A DNA stretch of 64,000 bases from Pseudomonadota bacterium (GTDB lineage: Bacteria > Pseudomonadota > Alphaproteobacteria > Azospirillales > Azospirillaceae). The stretch's first letter is position 1. Every line of letters begins with the position of its first letter. Positions 27,436-42,940 of this stretch are shown piece after piece. Made by a program: the position numbers and the translations under genes. The stretch spans positions 1 through 64,000 of the forward strand of contig JAFAFA010000095.1 of the NCBI GenBank assembly GCA_023423695.1, in the 5' to 3' direction. A model generated the notes under the pieces. That model ran no database searches. It had not been told where the DNA came from and saw only the letters and a program-made list of their open reading frames with translations.

Positions 27436-28194
27436 TCAGCGCATTCCGGCAACCTTGGAGCGGCCGGCGGATCGGGAGGGGGCCTTGGGGGCCGGCGGCG
27501 CCACACCGTCCTCCTGCGTGAACAGGTCGGGGAACCTGCCTTCCAGTTCGGGCAGCGAGGTCAGGATCTCGCGCAGGTGCATGCCCATCGCCGCCTCGGC
27601 CTTGACAGGATCGCGGGCGATGATGGCCTCCAGCACCGCCTGATGCTGCGAGATCAGCCGGCGGATCGGCGTGGCGTAAGGCACGCTGAGGTAGCGGACG
27701 CGGTCCATCTGGGCCTTCGTCTCCTCCACGATGCGCCAAGCGTAATCGCACTCCGCCCCGATGGCGATGGTGCGGTGGAAGGCCTCGTCCAGCTCCAGGA
27801 AGCGCACCGGCACCGGTTCGTCGGCGATGTCCCACTGGGCCTTCAGGTTGTCGCGCAATTCGGCGAGGCCGGCCGGCGTGATGGTCTCGCAAGCCTTGCG
27901 GACGACCGCGGTCTCCACCGCCTCGCGGACGAAACGGGCATCGAGCACCTGCTTGACCGAGATCTTGACGACGAAGGTGCCGCGCTGCGGCCGGATGGTC
28001 AGCAGGCCGGACTCGCTCAGCTTGATGAAGGCCTCGCGCACCGGTTGGCGGCTGACGCCGAGCTGATCGGCGATCTCCTGCTCGGACAGGGCTTGACCGG
28101 GGCGGAACTGCATCGTCACGATGGCTTGGCGCAGCACCCGGTACACGCGCCGCGCGATCGGCTCCCCGGAGTCCACGTCGATCTTGTTCAGCAT
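27436..28194 (-). CDS. GntR-family (FadR/FCD subfamily) regulator of the sugar-acid operon
   Basis: A 252-residue regulator. The winged helix-turn-helix (about 10-75) contains LSEQEIADQLGVSRQPVREAFIKLSESGLL. The FCD ligand-binding domain (about 85-225) has the metal-binding pattern DEAFHRTIA, HQAVLEAI and MHLREIL. Proteins of this kind (UxuR/ExuR class) usually repress and release DNA on binding a uronate or aldonate. It is encoded just upstream of uxuB on the same strand. The Pro/Ser/Arg-rich C-terminal tail is probably disordered. Confidence 0.92.
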   Translation of the reverse strand: MLNKIDVDSGEPIARRVYRVLRQAIVTMQFRPGQALSEQEIADQLGVSRQPVREAFIKLSESGLLTIRPQRGTFVVKISVKQVLDARFVREAVETAVVRKACETITPAGLAELRDNLKAQWDIADEPVPVRFLELDEAFHRTIAIGAECDYAWRIVEETKAQMDRVRYLSVPYATPIRRLISQHQAVLEAIIARDPVKAEAAMGMHLREILTSLPELEGRFPDLFTQEDGVAPPAPKAPSRSAGRSKVAGMR

Positions 28195-28547
28195 CGCTTC
28201 GCCATCCTGTCAGCCCGCCCTTTCCCCTGCCTGCTCCGTCATACGGAGCATAGGCGAGGGGAAACAATCAGTGAAGCATACTACCATACTAGTTGGGAAG
28301 CAAGCCCTCCGGTTCCCGGCGCCCTTATGCGACGTCGCATTTCATAGCGCTGCGACTTATGGAAATCATTTCGCACCAGCACAGGGACGGTTGAAACTTC
28401 CCGAGGAATCGGCATGCTGTCGCCGATGGTCTGACCACTTCGCGTGCAGGGGCATGCTCCTGCCCGGAATTTGACCATCCCTATTCATGCATTCAGTGCC
28501 AGCGCATCGACCCTATCCGTCCATCCTCGACCAGGAAACCGTCGCCC
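28195..28547. other. Divergent intergenic region between GntR gene and ppc
   Basis: 353 bases carrying promoters for the GntR regulator (leftward) and ppc (rightward). The operator-like motif at 28277-28292 is the one clear element. An AT-richer stretch at 28340-28380 may hold the ppc promoter, but no convincing -35/-10 pair was identified. Confidence 0.6.
28277..28292 (+). promoter_or_regulatory. Operator-like motif upstream of the GntR gene
   Basis: CATACTACCATACTAG is an 8-base direct repeat (CATACTAC/CATACTAG) 83 bases before the regulator's start codon. The near-identical copy upstream of uxuB suggests autoregulation by the GntR protein. Confidence 0.72.
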
Positions 28548-31319
<2,772 letters not shown>

Positions 31320-31365
31320 TCCGCCGGCACCATCCCACCAGCGGTACCCGTTGCAGGTGCACTTC

Positions 31366-31403
31366 AAGAGAGCCCCTCCTCCTTACGGAAGAGGGGCTCT
31401 CTT
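31366..31403 (+). terminator. ppc terminator
   Basis: A perfect 13-bp stem AAGAGAGCCCCTC/GAGGGGCTCTCTT with a 12-base loop, 46 bases after the ppc stop, followed by CGTTTGT. Confidence 0.8.
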
Positions 31404-31605
31404 CGTTTGTGAGCATCCGCAAAATCGCTTCGGGCAGCCATCTTGTCCTATTCTTGTGCAGTGCCGTCCAAGTCTTCGCCGCTGCAAAATGACGCAGACG
31501 ATTTCGAATGGCTGAGCCGCAAAAAGTCATGACATCTTGCCAAAATCCGAATTGAAGGCAGACGAATAGTTTGATAGCTGTCGCCTCCTGACCAGGAGGA
31601 TTGGT

Positions 31606-31812
31606 ATGACCACTCAGTCGCAACAGCAGCAGATGGCCCAGCCGGACGAGGTTCGGGCGCAAGGGGCGGCCGGCGCCGTCAGCACCCAGCAGGGCGCCAC
31701 CGCCGCCGGCGAACAGGAAGAGCGTCTTGTCTGGGGCGGTGCCTGCGGCGCCGGTGCCGGGGCGGCGATCCTGTGGCAGCCGGTCACCGTCCAGGGAAGC
31801 CATCGGCGGTGA
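31606..31812 (+). CDS. Small Gln-rich / Gly-Ala-rich hypothetical protein
   Basis: A 68-residue protein preceded by a strong AGGAGG site 6 bases before the ATG. The N-terminal half is hydrophilic and Gln/Ala-rich (MTTQSQQQQMAQPDEV). The C-terminal part has a short hydrophobic Gly/Ala run (VWGGACGAGAGAAILW) with one Cys, then QPVTVQGSHRR. It is followed by a good bidirectional terminator, so it is probably a real single-gene unit. No family is recognised; a leader-plus-core peptide is one thought, but no maturation or export genes are adjacent. Confidence 0.6.
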   Translation: MTTQSQQQQMAQPDEVRAQGAAGAVSTQQGATAAGEQEERLVWGGACGAGAGAAILWQPVTVQGSHRR

Positions 31813-31835
31813 CCGGTTTCGGGATGGTCGAGATC

Positions 31836-31889
31836 CTGGCTCTACCCCGCCGCTCCGCAGGTCGGACGACGGGGTAGAGCCAGCCGGTT
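31836..31889. terminator. Bidirectional terminator between small gene and chemoreceptor 2
   Basis: A perfect 14-bp stem CTGGCTCTACCCCG/CGGGGTAGAGCCAG with a 20-base loop, followed on the plus strand by CCGGTTTT. It lies between the 3' ends of convergent genes and can serve both. Confidence 0.82.
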
Positions 31890-31909
31890 TTCTGCCCCCT
31901 CTGCTGTCT

Positions 31910-34546
31910 TCAGCCCGCCCGCATGCGGTTGACCAGACTGTCGACCTGCGAGCCCAGCGACCGCACCTCGTCCGCCACGGTGGAGGACGCCGTCAGCACG
32001 CGGGTGGCGGATTCGCCCGATTCCGCGGCGGCCCGAGCGACGGAATCGATGTTGCGGCGGACATGCTGGGTGCCGTCGGCGGCCTCGCCCACATTGCGGG
32101 CGATCTCGCGGGTGGCCGCACTCTGCTGCTCGACCGCCGCCGCGACGGTGGCGGCGATCTCGTTGATCTCGCGGATGGTGCCGGCGATGGAGCGGATGGC
32201 GTCCACCGCATCCTGGGTCACCGACTGCATCGCCTGAATCTGGCTGGAGATCTCCTCCGTCGCCTTGCCGGTCTGGTTGGCGAGGCTCTTCACCTCCGAT
32301 GCCACCACCGCGAAGCCCTTTCCGGCCTCACCGGCGCGCGCCGCCTCGATGGTCGCGTTCAAGGCCAGCAGGTTGGTCTGGCTGGCAATGTCGTTGATCA
32401 ACTGCACGACCTCGCCGATCTTGTTGGCCGACTGCGACAGCCCCTCCACGGTGCGGTCGGTGCGTTCGGCCTCGCCGGCCGCCTTGCGGGCGATCTGGCT
32501 GGAGGCGTGGACCTGGCTGCCGATCTCCTGGATCGAGGCCGACAGCTCCTCCGTCGCGGCGGCGACCGCTTTGACGCTGCCTTCGGCCTGCTGCGAGGTG
32601 CTGGCGGCGGTCGCGGCCTCGCCGGTGGTGGCCTCCGCGTTGCGGCTCATGCGCTGGGCCATGTCCTGCATCTCGCCGGCCGCACGGGCGACGCGGTCCA
32701 GCACGCCGCGGACGCTGCTTTCGAAATTCTCCGCCATCTCGACCATGGCCCGACGGCGCTCGCCGGCGGCCCGGCTGCGTTCGGACTCGGCGCGCGCGTT
32801 GGCGGCGTTGGCCTCGTTGGCGGTGTCGCGGAAGATCATCAGCGCGCGGGTCATGTCGCCGATCTCGTCGGAGCCGGCGGCGGGGATCGGGGCGTTGAGG
32901 TTGCCGCCGGCGATCGCCCGCATGGCATCGGACAGGGCGCTCAGCCGGGCGACGATGTTGCGGCCGACCACGAACCAGGCCAGCGCCGCGGCGCCGACAA
33001 GGCTGGCGGCAGCGAACAGGATCAGCATCATGCGGCCGGCGGACAGCGCATCGGTGGCACCGGCGGCGGCGGAGTCGGCCTCCTGTTTCATCGCCGCGAT
33101 CTGGCCGTCGATCATCCCGGCGAATTCCTGGGCGATCTGCCGGTTCTCGGCCAGGATCAGTTCGTTCTCGTCGACCGCATGCAACTCCGACTGGCGCAGC
33201 GCGAACAGGCTGGACTCGCCTCTGCCGAAGCCGATCAGGGCCTCGGCGCTCTTGACCAGCTTGGGAAGCCCGTCGTCGCCGACCGACTGCAAGGACTTCA
33301 ACCGTTCCGCCATCGCCTTGGCGGCGGCGGCATAGCGGGCTTCCAGCGTCGCCAGCCTGTTCTCCGTCGGGGCCTGCATCGCCTCGTTCAGGGCACCGAC
33401 GGTGGCGGCGGCATAGGTCGACAGCTCCAGATATGTCCGGAAGCGGGCCAGCCCGTCCCCCAGCAGGTCCTGCATCGAATCGCGGGTCTGCGAGCGGATG
33501 TTGACGCTGGACAGCTTGATCTCGGCCTTCAGCCGCATAAGCGGCGATTCCATCTGCTCCAACAGCGCCGCCTGCTTGCGCGCCGCCTCGGCCAGCAAGT
33601 TGGCGATCTTCTGGGCGATGGCGGCGCGCTCGCCGCCGTCGGCCGGCAGTTGCAGCAGCTTGCGGCGCAGGTCGAACAACCCGTCGGCGCCGTCGCCCAG
33701 CAGGAAGAAGGCGTCGAGCCCGTCGGAGGTCTCCTTGCTCAGGCGGCTGCCGACCTGCGCGGTGGCGCTGACCATGCGGGCGGCGGCTTCCAGATAGGAT
33801 TGCTGGTGCTGGGTGATGGCTAAGGCGGTTTCGGCTCCGCCGGCGCGGGTCAGCGCCTCGGACGCGACGCTCAGGTCGCCGCGCACCTCGTACATGGTGA
33901 TCAGCGAGCGCACGGCGTCTCCGAGCGCGTTCATGTCGCGTTCGGTGCTGGCGTCCAGGGTCTCGCCCTTGCCGCGTAGGGTCGCGCCGGCCCGGTCGGT
34001 CAGGGGGGCCAGGGCCGCCAGGAAGGTGTCGTAGGAGGTGGCCAGCCCGACGCCCATCTCCTCGCGGGTGGCGCGGACCGACAGGCGCCGGTTGACGGCG
34101 GCGTTTTCCTTGTCCAGCGTGACGACCAGCGCCTCGGTCTTGGCCCGCAGTTCCGGGATGCGGGCATCGCCGGGCCGGCGATTGCCCAACTCGTCCACCA
34201 GGGCGCCCAGCGTCTTGGCACTGCCCATGATGTCGCGATAGGCACGCTCGCGCTCGGCCTGCGTCTCGGCGGCATCCAGCACCGGCGCGGCGGCGGCGAT
34301 GCCGCCGCTTTCGCCGGACAGCCGCTTGGCCAGCTCCATTTCCGGCAACCCGGTGCCGACGATCCGCGTCAGCGGCGCCTCCACCGCGGAAAAGGAGGTG
34401 AGCCCGACGATGCTGGCGGCGACCGTCATGCCGGCCATGCCGGCGAAGGCGAGCAGAAGCTTGCCGCGAACGCCCAGGCGGCGGGCGCGTGGCTCGCCGT
34501 TCTTGCGGTCGGGCATCATGGTGTCGTCGCGGACATCGATCGTCAT
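31910..34546 (-). CDS. Methyl-accepting chemotaxis protein (2)
   Basis: An 878-residue chemoreceptor, long for the family. TM1 is at about 29-52. The periplasmic region of about 450 residues is entirely helical in character, large enough for two stacked helical bundles. TM2 is at about 506-527, followed by HAMP and the signalling domain with the hairpin tip NDIASQTNLLALNATIEAARAGEAGKGF (about 716-755). No CheR pentapeptide at the end (LVNRMRAG). The start at 34546 is chosen from the basic stretch before TM1; the open frame to 34690 is not signal-like. Ligand unknown. Confidence 0.93.
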   Translation of the reverse strand: MTIDVRDDTMMPDRKNGEPRARRLGVRGKLLLAFAGMAGMTVAASIVGLTSFSAVEAPLTRIVGTGLPEMELAKRLSGESGGIAAAAPVLDAAETQAERERAYRDIMGSAKTLGALVDELGNRRPGDARIPELRAKTEALVVTLDKENAAVNRRLSVRATREEMGVGLATSYDTFLAALAPLTDRAGATLRGKGETLDASTERDMNALGDAVRSLITMYEVRGDLSVASEALTRAGGAETALAITQHQQSYLEAAARMVSATAQVGSRLSKETSDGLDAFFLLGDGADGLFDLRRKLLQLPADGGERAAIAQKIANLLAEAARKQAALLEQMESPLMRLKAEIKLSSVNIRSQTRDSMQDLLGDGLARFRTYLELSTYAAATVGALNEAMQAPTENRLATLEARYAAAAKAMAERLKSLQSVGDDGLPKLVKSAEALIGFGRGESSLFALRQSELHAVDENELILAENRQIAQEFAGMIDGQIAAMKQEADSAAAGATDALSAGRMMLILFAAASLVGAAALAWFVVGRNIVARLSALSDAMRAIAGGNLNAPIPAAGSDEIGDMTRALMIFRDTANEANAANARAESERSRAAGERRRAMVEMAENFESSVRGVLDRVARAAGEMQDMAQRMSRNAEATTGEAATAASTSQQAEGSVKAVAAATEELSASIQEIGSQVHASSQIARKAAGEAERTDRTVEGLSQSANKIGEVVQLINDIASQTNLLALNATIEAARAGEAGKGFAVVASEVKSLANQTGKATEEISSQIQAMQSVTQDAVDAIRSIAGTIREINEIAATVAAAVEQQSAATREIARNVGEAADGTQHVRRNIDSVARAAAESGESATRVLTASSTVADEVRSLGSQVDSLVNRMRAG

Positions 34547-34832
34547 GTTTCGTCCCTGCTCCCCCGGAATGATGTGACTGGCCGGGCTTGGCACCCGTCT
34601 TGTTCGTTCCCGCCCCTCACTGCTGGGCAGACCAACCATACCGCAGTGTGGTTGACAGATCCTTACGGGGGAACTCTCATTTTCTGCCATTCATTGGCAT
34701 AGTCGCTTTCGGCGGCACACCGGCAGACCGGCGGCGCCTCATGCGTCATTATGACCATCGGCATGAGACGAACGTTATAGAGGCTCTTCTCCCCCGCCAC
34801 CCCGTGTTAGTCTTCCGCGCGAGACATCGGCG

Positions 34833-35999
34833 ATGGGGAAACGCATGCGGGTCTGGCAGACGGTGTTCGCGCCCTCGGCGGCGGAGGTTTCTCCGCAGCC
34901 CGTCCCGCAAGGGGCCGATCTGGTGCTGGTCTTCGGCTCCGTCGCCCATTACGACGCGCCGGGTTTCGCGACGAGACTCGCCGATACCTTCCCCGGTGCC
35001 GTGCTTGCCGGATGCAGCACTGCGGGCGAGATCGTCGCCGACGGCGTGCTCGAAGAATCCTGCACCGTCACCGCCATCCGCTTCGACCGGGGCACCGTCG
35101 CCGCGGCGGAGGCCGGCATCGCGGCCATCGACGATAGCCAGCCGGCGGGGGAGGCGTTGGGAGAGGCGCTTGCCGCCCGGCCGGGGCTGTCGGGGGTGCT
35201 TCTGTTCGCCCGCGGCGTGGCGGTGAACGGCAGCGCTCTGATCGATGGGCTGGTGTCACGCCTGCCGGCCGGGGTGCCGGTATCGGGCGGACTGGCCGGC
35301 GACGGCGGCGCCTTCGCCCGCACGCTGGTGCTGTCGCCGTCCGGCGTGTCCGGCGCCCGCGCAGTGGCGGTAGGGATTTACGGCGATGGGCCGCATCTCG
35401 GGCTCGGCTCCGTCGGCGGGTGGGAGCCGTTCGGGCCGGCGCGCAAAGTGACGCGAGCCGTCGGCAACCTGCTGTTGCAGCTGGATGGGGAACCGGCGCT
35501 GAACGTCTACAAGCGCTATCTCGGCGACTATGCCCGCGACCTGCCGGCGTCGGGGCTGCTGTTCCCGTTCGAGCTTCTGAACGGAAACCATGATTCGGTC
35601 GGGCTGATCCGCACCATCCTGGGCGTCGACGAGCCGGCGGGCGGGCTGATCCTGGCCGGCACGGTGGAGGAGGGCTTCTATCTCCGGCTGATGCATGCCA
35701 GCACGGACGGGCTGGTCGACGGAGCGGAGCAGGCGGGAGCCATTGCCGCCGCCGGCACGGAGTCGGACGCCGAGGCCGCAGAGGGGGACCGGCTCGCCCT
35801 GCTGGTCAGCTGCGTCGGGCGCAAGCTGGTGCTGGGCGACCGGGTGGAGGAGGAGGTGCAGGCGGTGGCCGACCGGCTGGGTGCCGGCACCCTGCTGACC
35901 GGCTTCTACTCTTATGGCGAGATCGGGCCGATGCGCGATCTGGTCGATTGCCGCCTGCACAACCAGACGATGACGGTCGCCTTGCTGACGGAACGCTGA
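34833..35999 (+). CDS. FIST-domain sensor protein (NosP-like)
   Basis: A 388-residue cytoplasmic protein with FIST_N (about 28-215; GAVLAGCSTAGEIVADGV) and FIST_C (about 225-375; FLL-type pocket, GFYSYGEIGPM near the end). FIST proteins bind small ligands; NosP members bind haem and sense nitric oxide, and are encoded next to hybrid kinases of the NahK type. Here the hybrid kinase begins 4 bases after the stop, which makes the NosP role likely though unproven; haem ligation cannot be read from sequence alone. A start at 34845 (MRVWQ) is also possible. Confidence 0.88.
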   Translation: MGKRMRVWQTVFAPSAAEVSPQPVPQGADLVLVFGSVAHYDAPGFATRLADTFPGAVLAGCSTAGEIVADGVLEESCTVTAIRFDRGTVAAAEAGIAAIDDSQPAGEALGEALAARPGLSGVLLFARGVAVNGSALIDGLVSRLPAGVPVSGGLAGDGGAFARTLVLSPSGVSGARAVAVGIYGDGPHLGLGSVGGWEPFGPARKVTRAVGNLLLQLDGEPALNVYKRYLGDYARDLPASGLLFPFELLNGNHDSVGLIRTILGVDEPAGGLILAGTVEEGFYLRLMHASTDGLVDGAEQAGAIAAAGTESDAEAAEGDRLALLVSCVGRKLVLGDRVEEEVQAVADRLGAGTLLTGFYSYGEIGPMRDLVDCRLHNQTMTVALLTER

Positions 36000-36003
36000 G
36001 CGC

Positions 36004-39944
<3,941 letters not shown>

Positions 39945-39948
<4 letters not shown>

Positions 39949-41075
39949 GCATGCCGCTCCAGACCGGCGACAGGCCGCGGGTTCTGATCGTCGACGACGA
40001 GCCGATCAACCTCAAGGTCATGGCCGACCTGCTGCGCGACAGCTATGGACTGATCGTGGCGAAGGACGGGCCGCAGGCGCTCGCCCGGCTGGCCGGCGGC
40101 CCGCTGCCGGACCTGATCCTGCTCGACGTGATGATGCCGGGCATGGACGGGGTGGAGGTGTGCAGACGGCTGAAGGAGGACGCCCGCACCCGCGACCTTC
40201 CGGTGATCTTCATCACCGCGATGGGGCAGGTCCACGACGAGACCCGCGGGTTCGACGTGGGTGCCGTCGACTACATCACCAAGCCGATTTCCCCGCCGGT
40301 GGTGCTGGCGCGGGTACGCACCCACATCGCCTTGCGCGAGGCCCGCCGGGCGCTCGCCGACCAGAACCGGCAGCTGGAGGACCGGGTGGCGGAGCGCACG
40401 CGCGACCTGCTGCGCGCCCAGGACGCCACCATCCGCGCCATGGCCTCGCTGGCCGAAACCCGCGACAACGAGACCGGCAACCACATCCGCCGCACCCAGA
40501 ACTATGTGCTGGCGCTCGCCCTCCATCTCAGCCGCGACCCGCGCCATGCCGGGCAACTGGACGAGGAAACCATCGAACTGCTGTACAAGTCGGCGCCGTT
40601 GCACGATGTCGGCAAGGTGGGCATCCCGGATTCGATCCTGCTGAAGCCGGGAAAGCTGACCGACGACGAATTCCACATCATGAAGACCCACGCCGCACTG
40701 GGTCACGACGCCATCTTCGCCGCGGAAGGGGAAGCGGACATCACAGCCGGCGGAAGGGCGGCCAGCGAAAGCTCCTTCCTGCGCATCGCGCGGGAGATCG
40801 CGCACGGCCACCACGAACGCTGGGACGGCACCGGCTATCCCCAGGGTCTGGCGGGGGAGGCGATTCCGCTGTCGGCCCGCCTGATGGCGGTCGCCGACGT
40901 CTACGACGCCCTGATCAGCCGGCGCTGCTACAAACCGCCCTTCCCGCACGAGAAAGCGGCCGCCATCATCCGGGAAGGCAGCGGCAGCCATTTCGACCCT
41001 GCCGTCGTCGCCGCCTTCACCGCGCTGGAGGACGAGTTCAAGGACATCGCCGACCGCTACAGCGACGAGGGATGA
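39945..41075 (+). CDS. RpfG-type response regulator with HD-GYP phosphodiesterase domain
   Basis: A 376-residue protein. The receiver domain (about 10-130) has phospho-acceptor Asp61 in LLDVMMPGMDG and TKPI. A coiled segment (ADQNRQLEDRVAERTRDLL) leads to an HD-GYP domain with LHDVGKVGIPD, HAALGHD, HGHHERWDGTGYPQGL and VADVYDALISRRCYK. This domain hydrolyses cyclic di-GMP. Its ATG overlaps the kinase stop (ATGA), so it is the expected phosphorylation target. It converges on the DUF2076 gene. Confidence 0.94.
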
Positions 41076-41090
41076 GCCGTCCGGCGCTGG

Positions 41091-41876
41091 TCAGATCCAG
41101 GAATCACCTCCGTCGCCGCTGCCACCGTCATCGAAGGGCGCATCGTCGAACGACGCATCGTCTGCCAGCGGCGGGACGGGGTCGTAGGACGCATCCTGCA
41201 CCGCGTCGGCCTGCGGTCCCTGATCGCCGCCGTAGTTGTTGTTGATCACCGTCTCGTTGATCGTCTCGCTGACCGGGGTCTGCGCCGCCGCCTCACCGAA
41301 GGGACCGGGTGAATGGTGCAGGAGGGAGGAGATGGCGCTCGCCGCCAGCATGCCACCGGCCACGCCCGCCGCCGTCTGCGCCGCTCCGGCGAAGAAGCCG
41401 CCGCCGCGTGGCGCCATTCCAGGGGCCATTCCGGGCGCCATGCCGGCCTGCGGGAAAGGCGGCGGCGCATAGGGTTGCTGCGGGTAGGCGGCGCCGGGTC
41501 CGCCACCCCACGGGCTGCGGCCGGCGGCCGGCTGGGGGGGTTGCGGGGCAGAGGCCGGGGCGGGGGGCGGCTCCGCACCCCGGCTCCAGGGACTGCGACC
41601 GAGGCCGAGCGCGTTCGACAGGAAGCCGCCGCCGGATGGCGCCGGCTGGGCCGGGCGGTCGCGCAGCTGCCGTTCCAGCTCCTCGATCCGGGTCTGCGCC
41701 GCGGTCAGCGCCTGCTGCTGCACCAGGACGGTCTGTGCCATGTAATAGGCGGACAGCGGCTGGTCCTGGACCGAGCGGCGGATGAAGTCCTCCGCCTCGC
41801 CATCGCGCGGCTGGGATTCCACCTCGCGCAGGCGGCGGAACAGGTCGGACAGAAGTGTGCGTTCCTCGGGGGTCAT
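41091..41876 (-). CDS. DUF2076 family protein
   Basis: A 261-residue protein. The N-terminal 80 residues (MTPEERTLLSDLFRRLREVES, AYYMAQTVLVQQQALTAAQTRIEELERQL) match the DUF2076 pattern: a helical hairpin with a coiled-coil end. The middle is Pro/Gly/Ala-rich with repeated PGMAPGMAP. A short hydrophobic Gly/Ala segment (AAGVAGGMLAASAISSLL) follows, then an acidic Asp-rich tail ending GDSWI. The start at 41876 has GAGGAG 7 bases upstream; the frame to 42023 is not preferred. The function is unknown; family members are often called periplasmic or ligand-binding sensors without proof. Confidence 0.8.
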   Translation of the reverse strand: MTPEERTLLSDLFRRLREVESQPRDGEAEDFIRRSVQDQPLSAYYMAQTVLVQQQALTAAQTRIEELERQLRDRPAQPAPSGGGFLSNALGLGRSPWSRGAEPPPAPASAPQPPQPAAGRSPWGGGPGAAYPQQPYAPPPFPQAGMAPGMAPGMAPRGGGFFAGAAQTAAGVAGGMLAASAISSLLHHSPGPFGEAAAQTPVSETINETVINNNYGGDQGPQADAVQDASYDPVPPLADDASFDDAPFDDGGSGDGGDSWI

Positions 41877-42280
41877 CGCCATCTCCTCGCGCCATTTCCT
41901 CGCGCGGCGTCCATCGCGCGGGCGCCATGCATGATGTGGAGTCGCCATCCCCCGGTGGACAAGTCCCCCTGGGGATGCACAGTTCGAGGGCGCTGTCGTC
42001 ACCCCGAACAGCGGCCAAGCCATTTCATTACGGCTCTAAAGCAATATTGCGTTAGAGTGCCGATATGTTGCCGAACGTTCCGAACTTGGAGCATGAGTTG
42101 GTGGATCGTCGGGCTGACCATTGTGGGAATAGGGACGGCTATACCGGCTATGGCGTCGCCGGCTTAACATATGACATTGACGGGGGTGCCCTTTTTCCAG
42201 TCGATAGTCCACATTCTGGATGCGACCGCCGGGCGGCGCCGGTTGTGAAGCCGAGACCAAGAATGAACAGGCGCCGAGAG
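41877..42280. other. Divergent intergenic region between DUF2076 gene and the CheC-like gene
   Basis: About 400 bases with mixed composition and an AT-richer part near 42020-42070. It should hold promoters in both directions. I saw no convincing promoter boxes, operator palindromes or small ORF with a ribosome binding site. The frame from 42065 into the CheC-like gene is open but the added 72 residues look non-coding. Confidence 0.5.
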
Positions 42281-42940
42281 ATGGTGGAACTGACCGACCT
42301 GGAGCGCGATGCGCTGACCGAGTTGGTGAACATGGGGGTCGGCCGCGCCGCCACCCATCTCAGCCGCATGGTCAACGACCAGGTTCTGCTGTCCGTCCCG
42401 ACCGTGGACATCGTCAGCCGGCAGGAAGCATCCGATTTCCTGAGCGCGCGGGAGCGCAGCGGGCTGGTGGCGGTGGAGCAGCAGTTCCAGGGCTCCTTCG
42501 ACGGTCGCGCCATGCTGATCTTTCCGGAGGCCAACAGCCTGGAACTGGCCCGCGCGGTGCTGGGCGGCGACCTGACCCTGGCGGAGATCGTCGATCTGGA
42601 ACAGGACGCCCTGGCGGAGATCGGCAACATCATCCTGAACGGCTGCCTCGTCGTGGTCGCCAACGCCCTGAGGGATCGGCTGACCATCTCGCTGCCGGCG
42701 GTGCTGCGCGGCGACGGCGCCAACATCCTGAAGGACAAGGCGGGAGACGGCGACGAGCTGGTGCTGTTCCTCTACATCGATTTCACGATCCGCAGCCGCA
42801 GCATCCGCGGCTACATCGCCTTGCTGATGGGGGTCTCCTCGCTGGAGTCGCTGCAGCAATTGATCCACGCCTTCATCGAAGGCATCGCCTCCGAAGATCC
42901 CACATCCGCCGGAACGTCGCATGGTCCCCAGATTGCCTGA
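42281..42940 (+). CDS. CheC/CheX-type chemotaxis phosphatase
   Basis: A 219-residue protein with two copies of the CheC active-site pattern D-x3-E-x2-N-x22-P. The first runs from DALTELVN to LLSVP (about residues 10-40); the second from DALAEIGN to TISLP (about 106-136). Both have exact spacing, so both sites should be able to strip phosphate from a CheY-like receiver. It overlaps the next kinase gene by 20 bases and is two genes from a stand-alone receiver, its likely substrate. An alternative start is the ATG at 42263. Confidence 0.88.
   Translation: MVELTDLERDALTELVNMGVGRAATHLSRMVNDQVLLSVPTVDIVSRQEASDFLSARERSGLVAVEQQFQGSFDGRAMLIFPEANSLELARAVLGGDLTLAEIVDLEQDALAEIGNIILNGCLVVVANALRDRLTISLPAVLRGDGANILKDKAGDGDELVLFLYIDFTIRSRSIRGYIALLMGVSSLESLQQLIHAFIEGIASEDPTSAGTSHGPQIA

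Noticed and set aside
42065..42280. 72-residue upstream extension of the CheC-like protein
   Set aside because: No ribosome binding site at 42065, Cys/Pro/Gly-rich sequence unlike the family, and the CheC pattern starts right after 42281.
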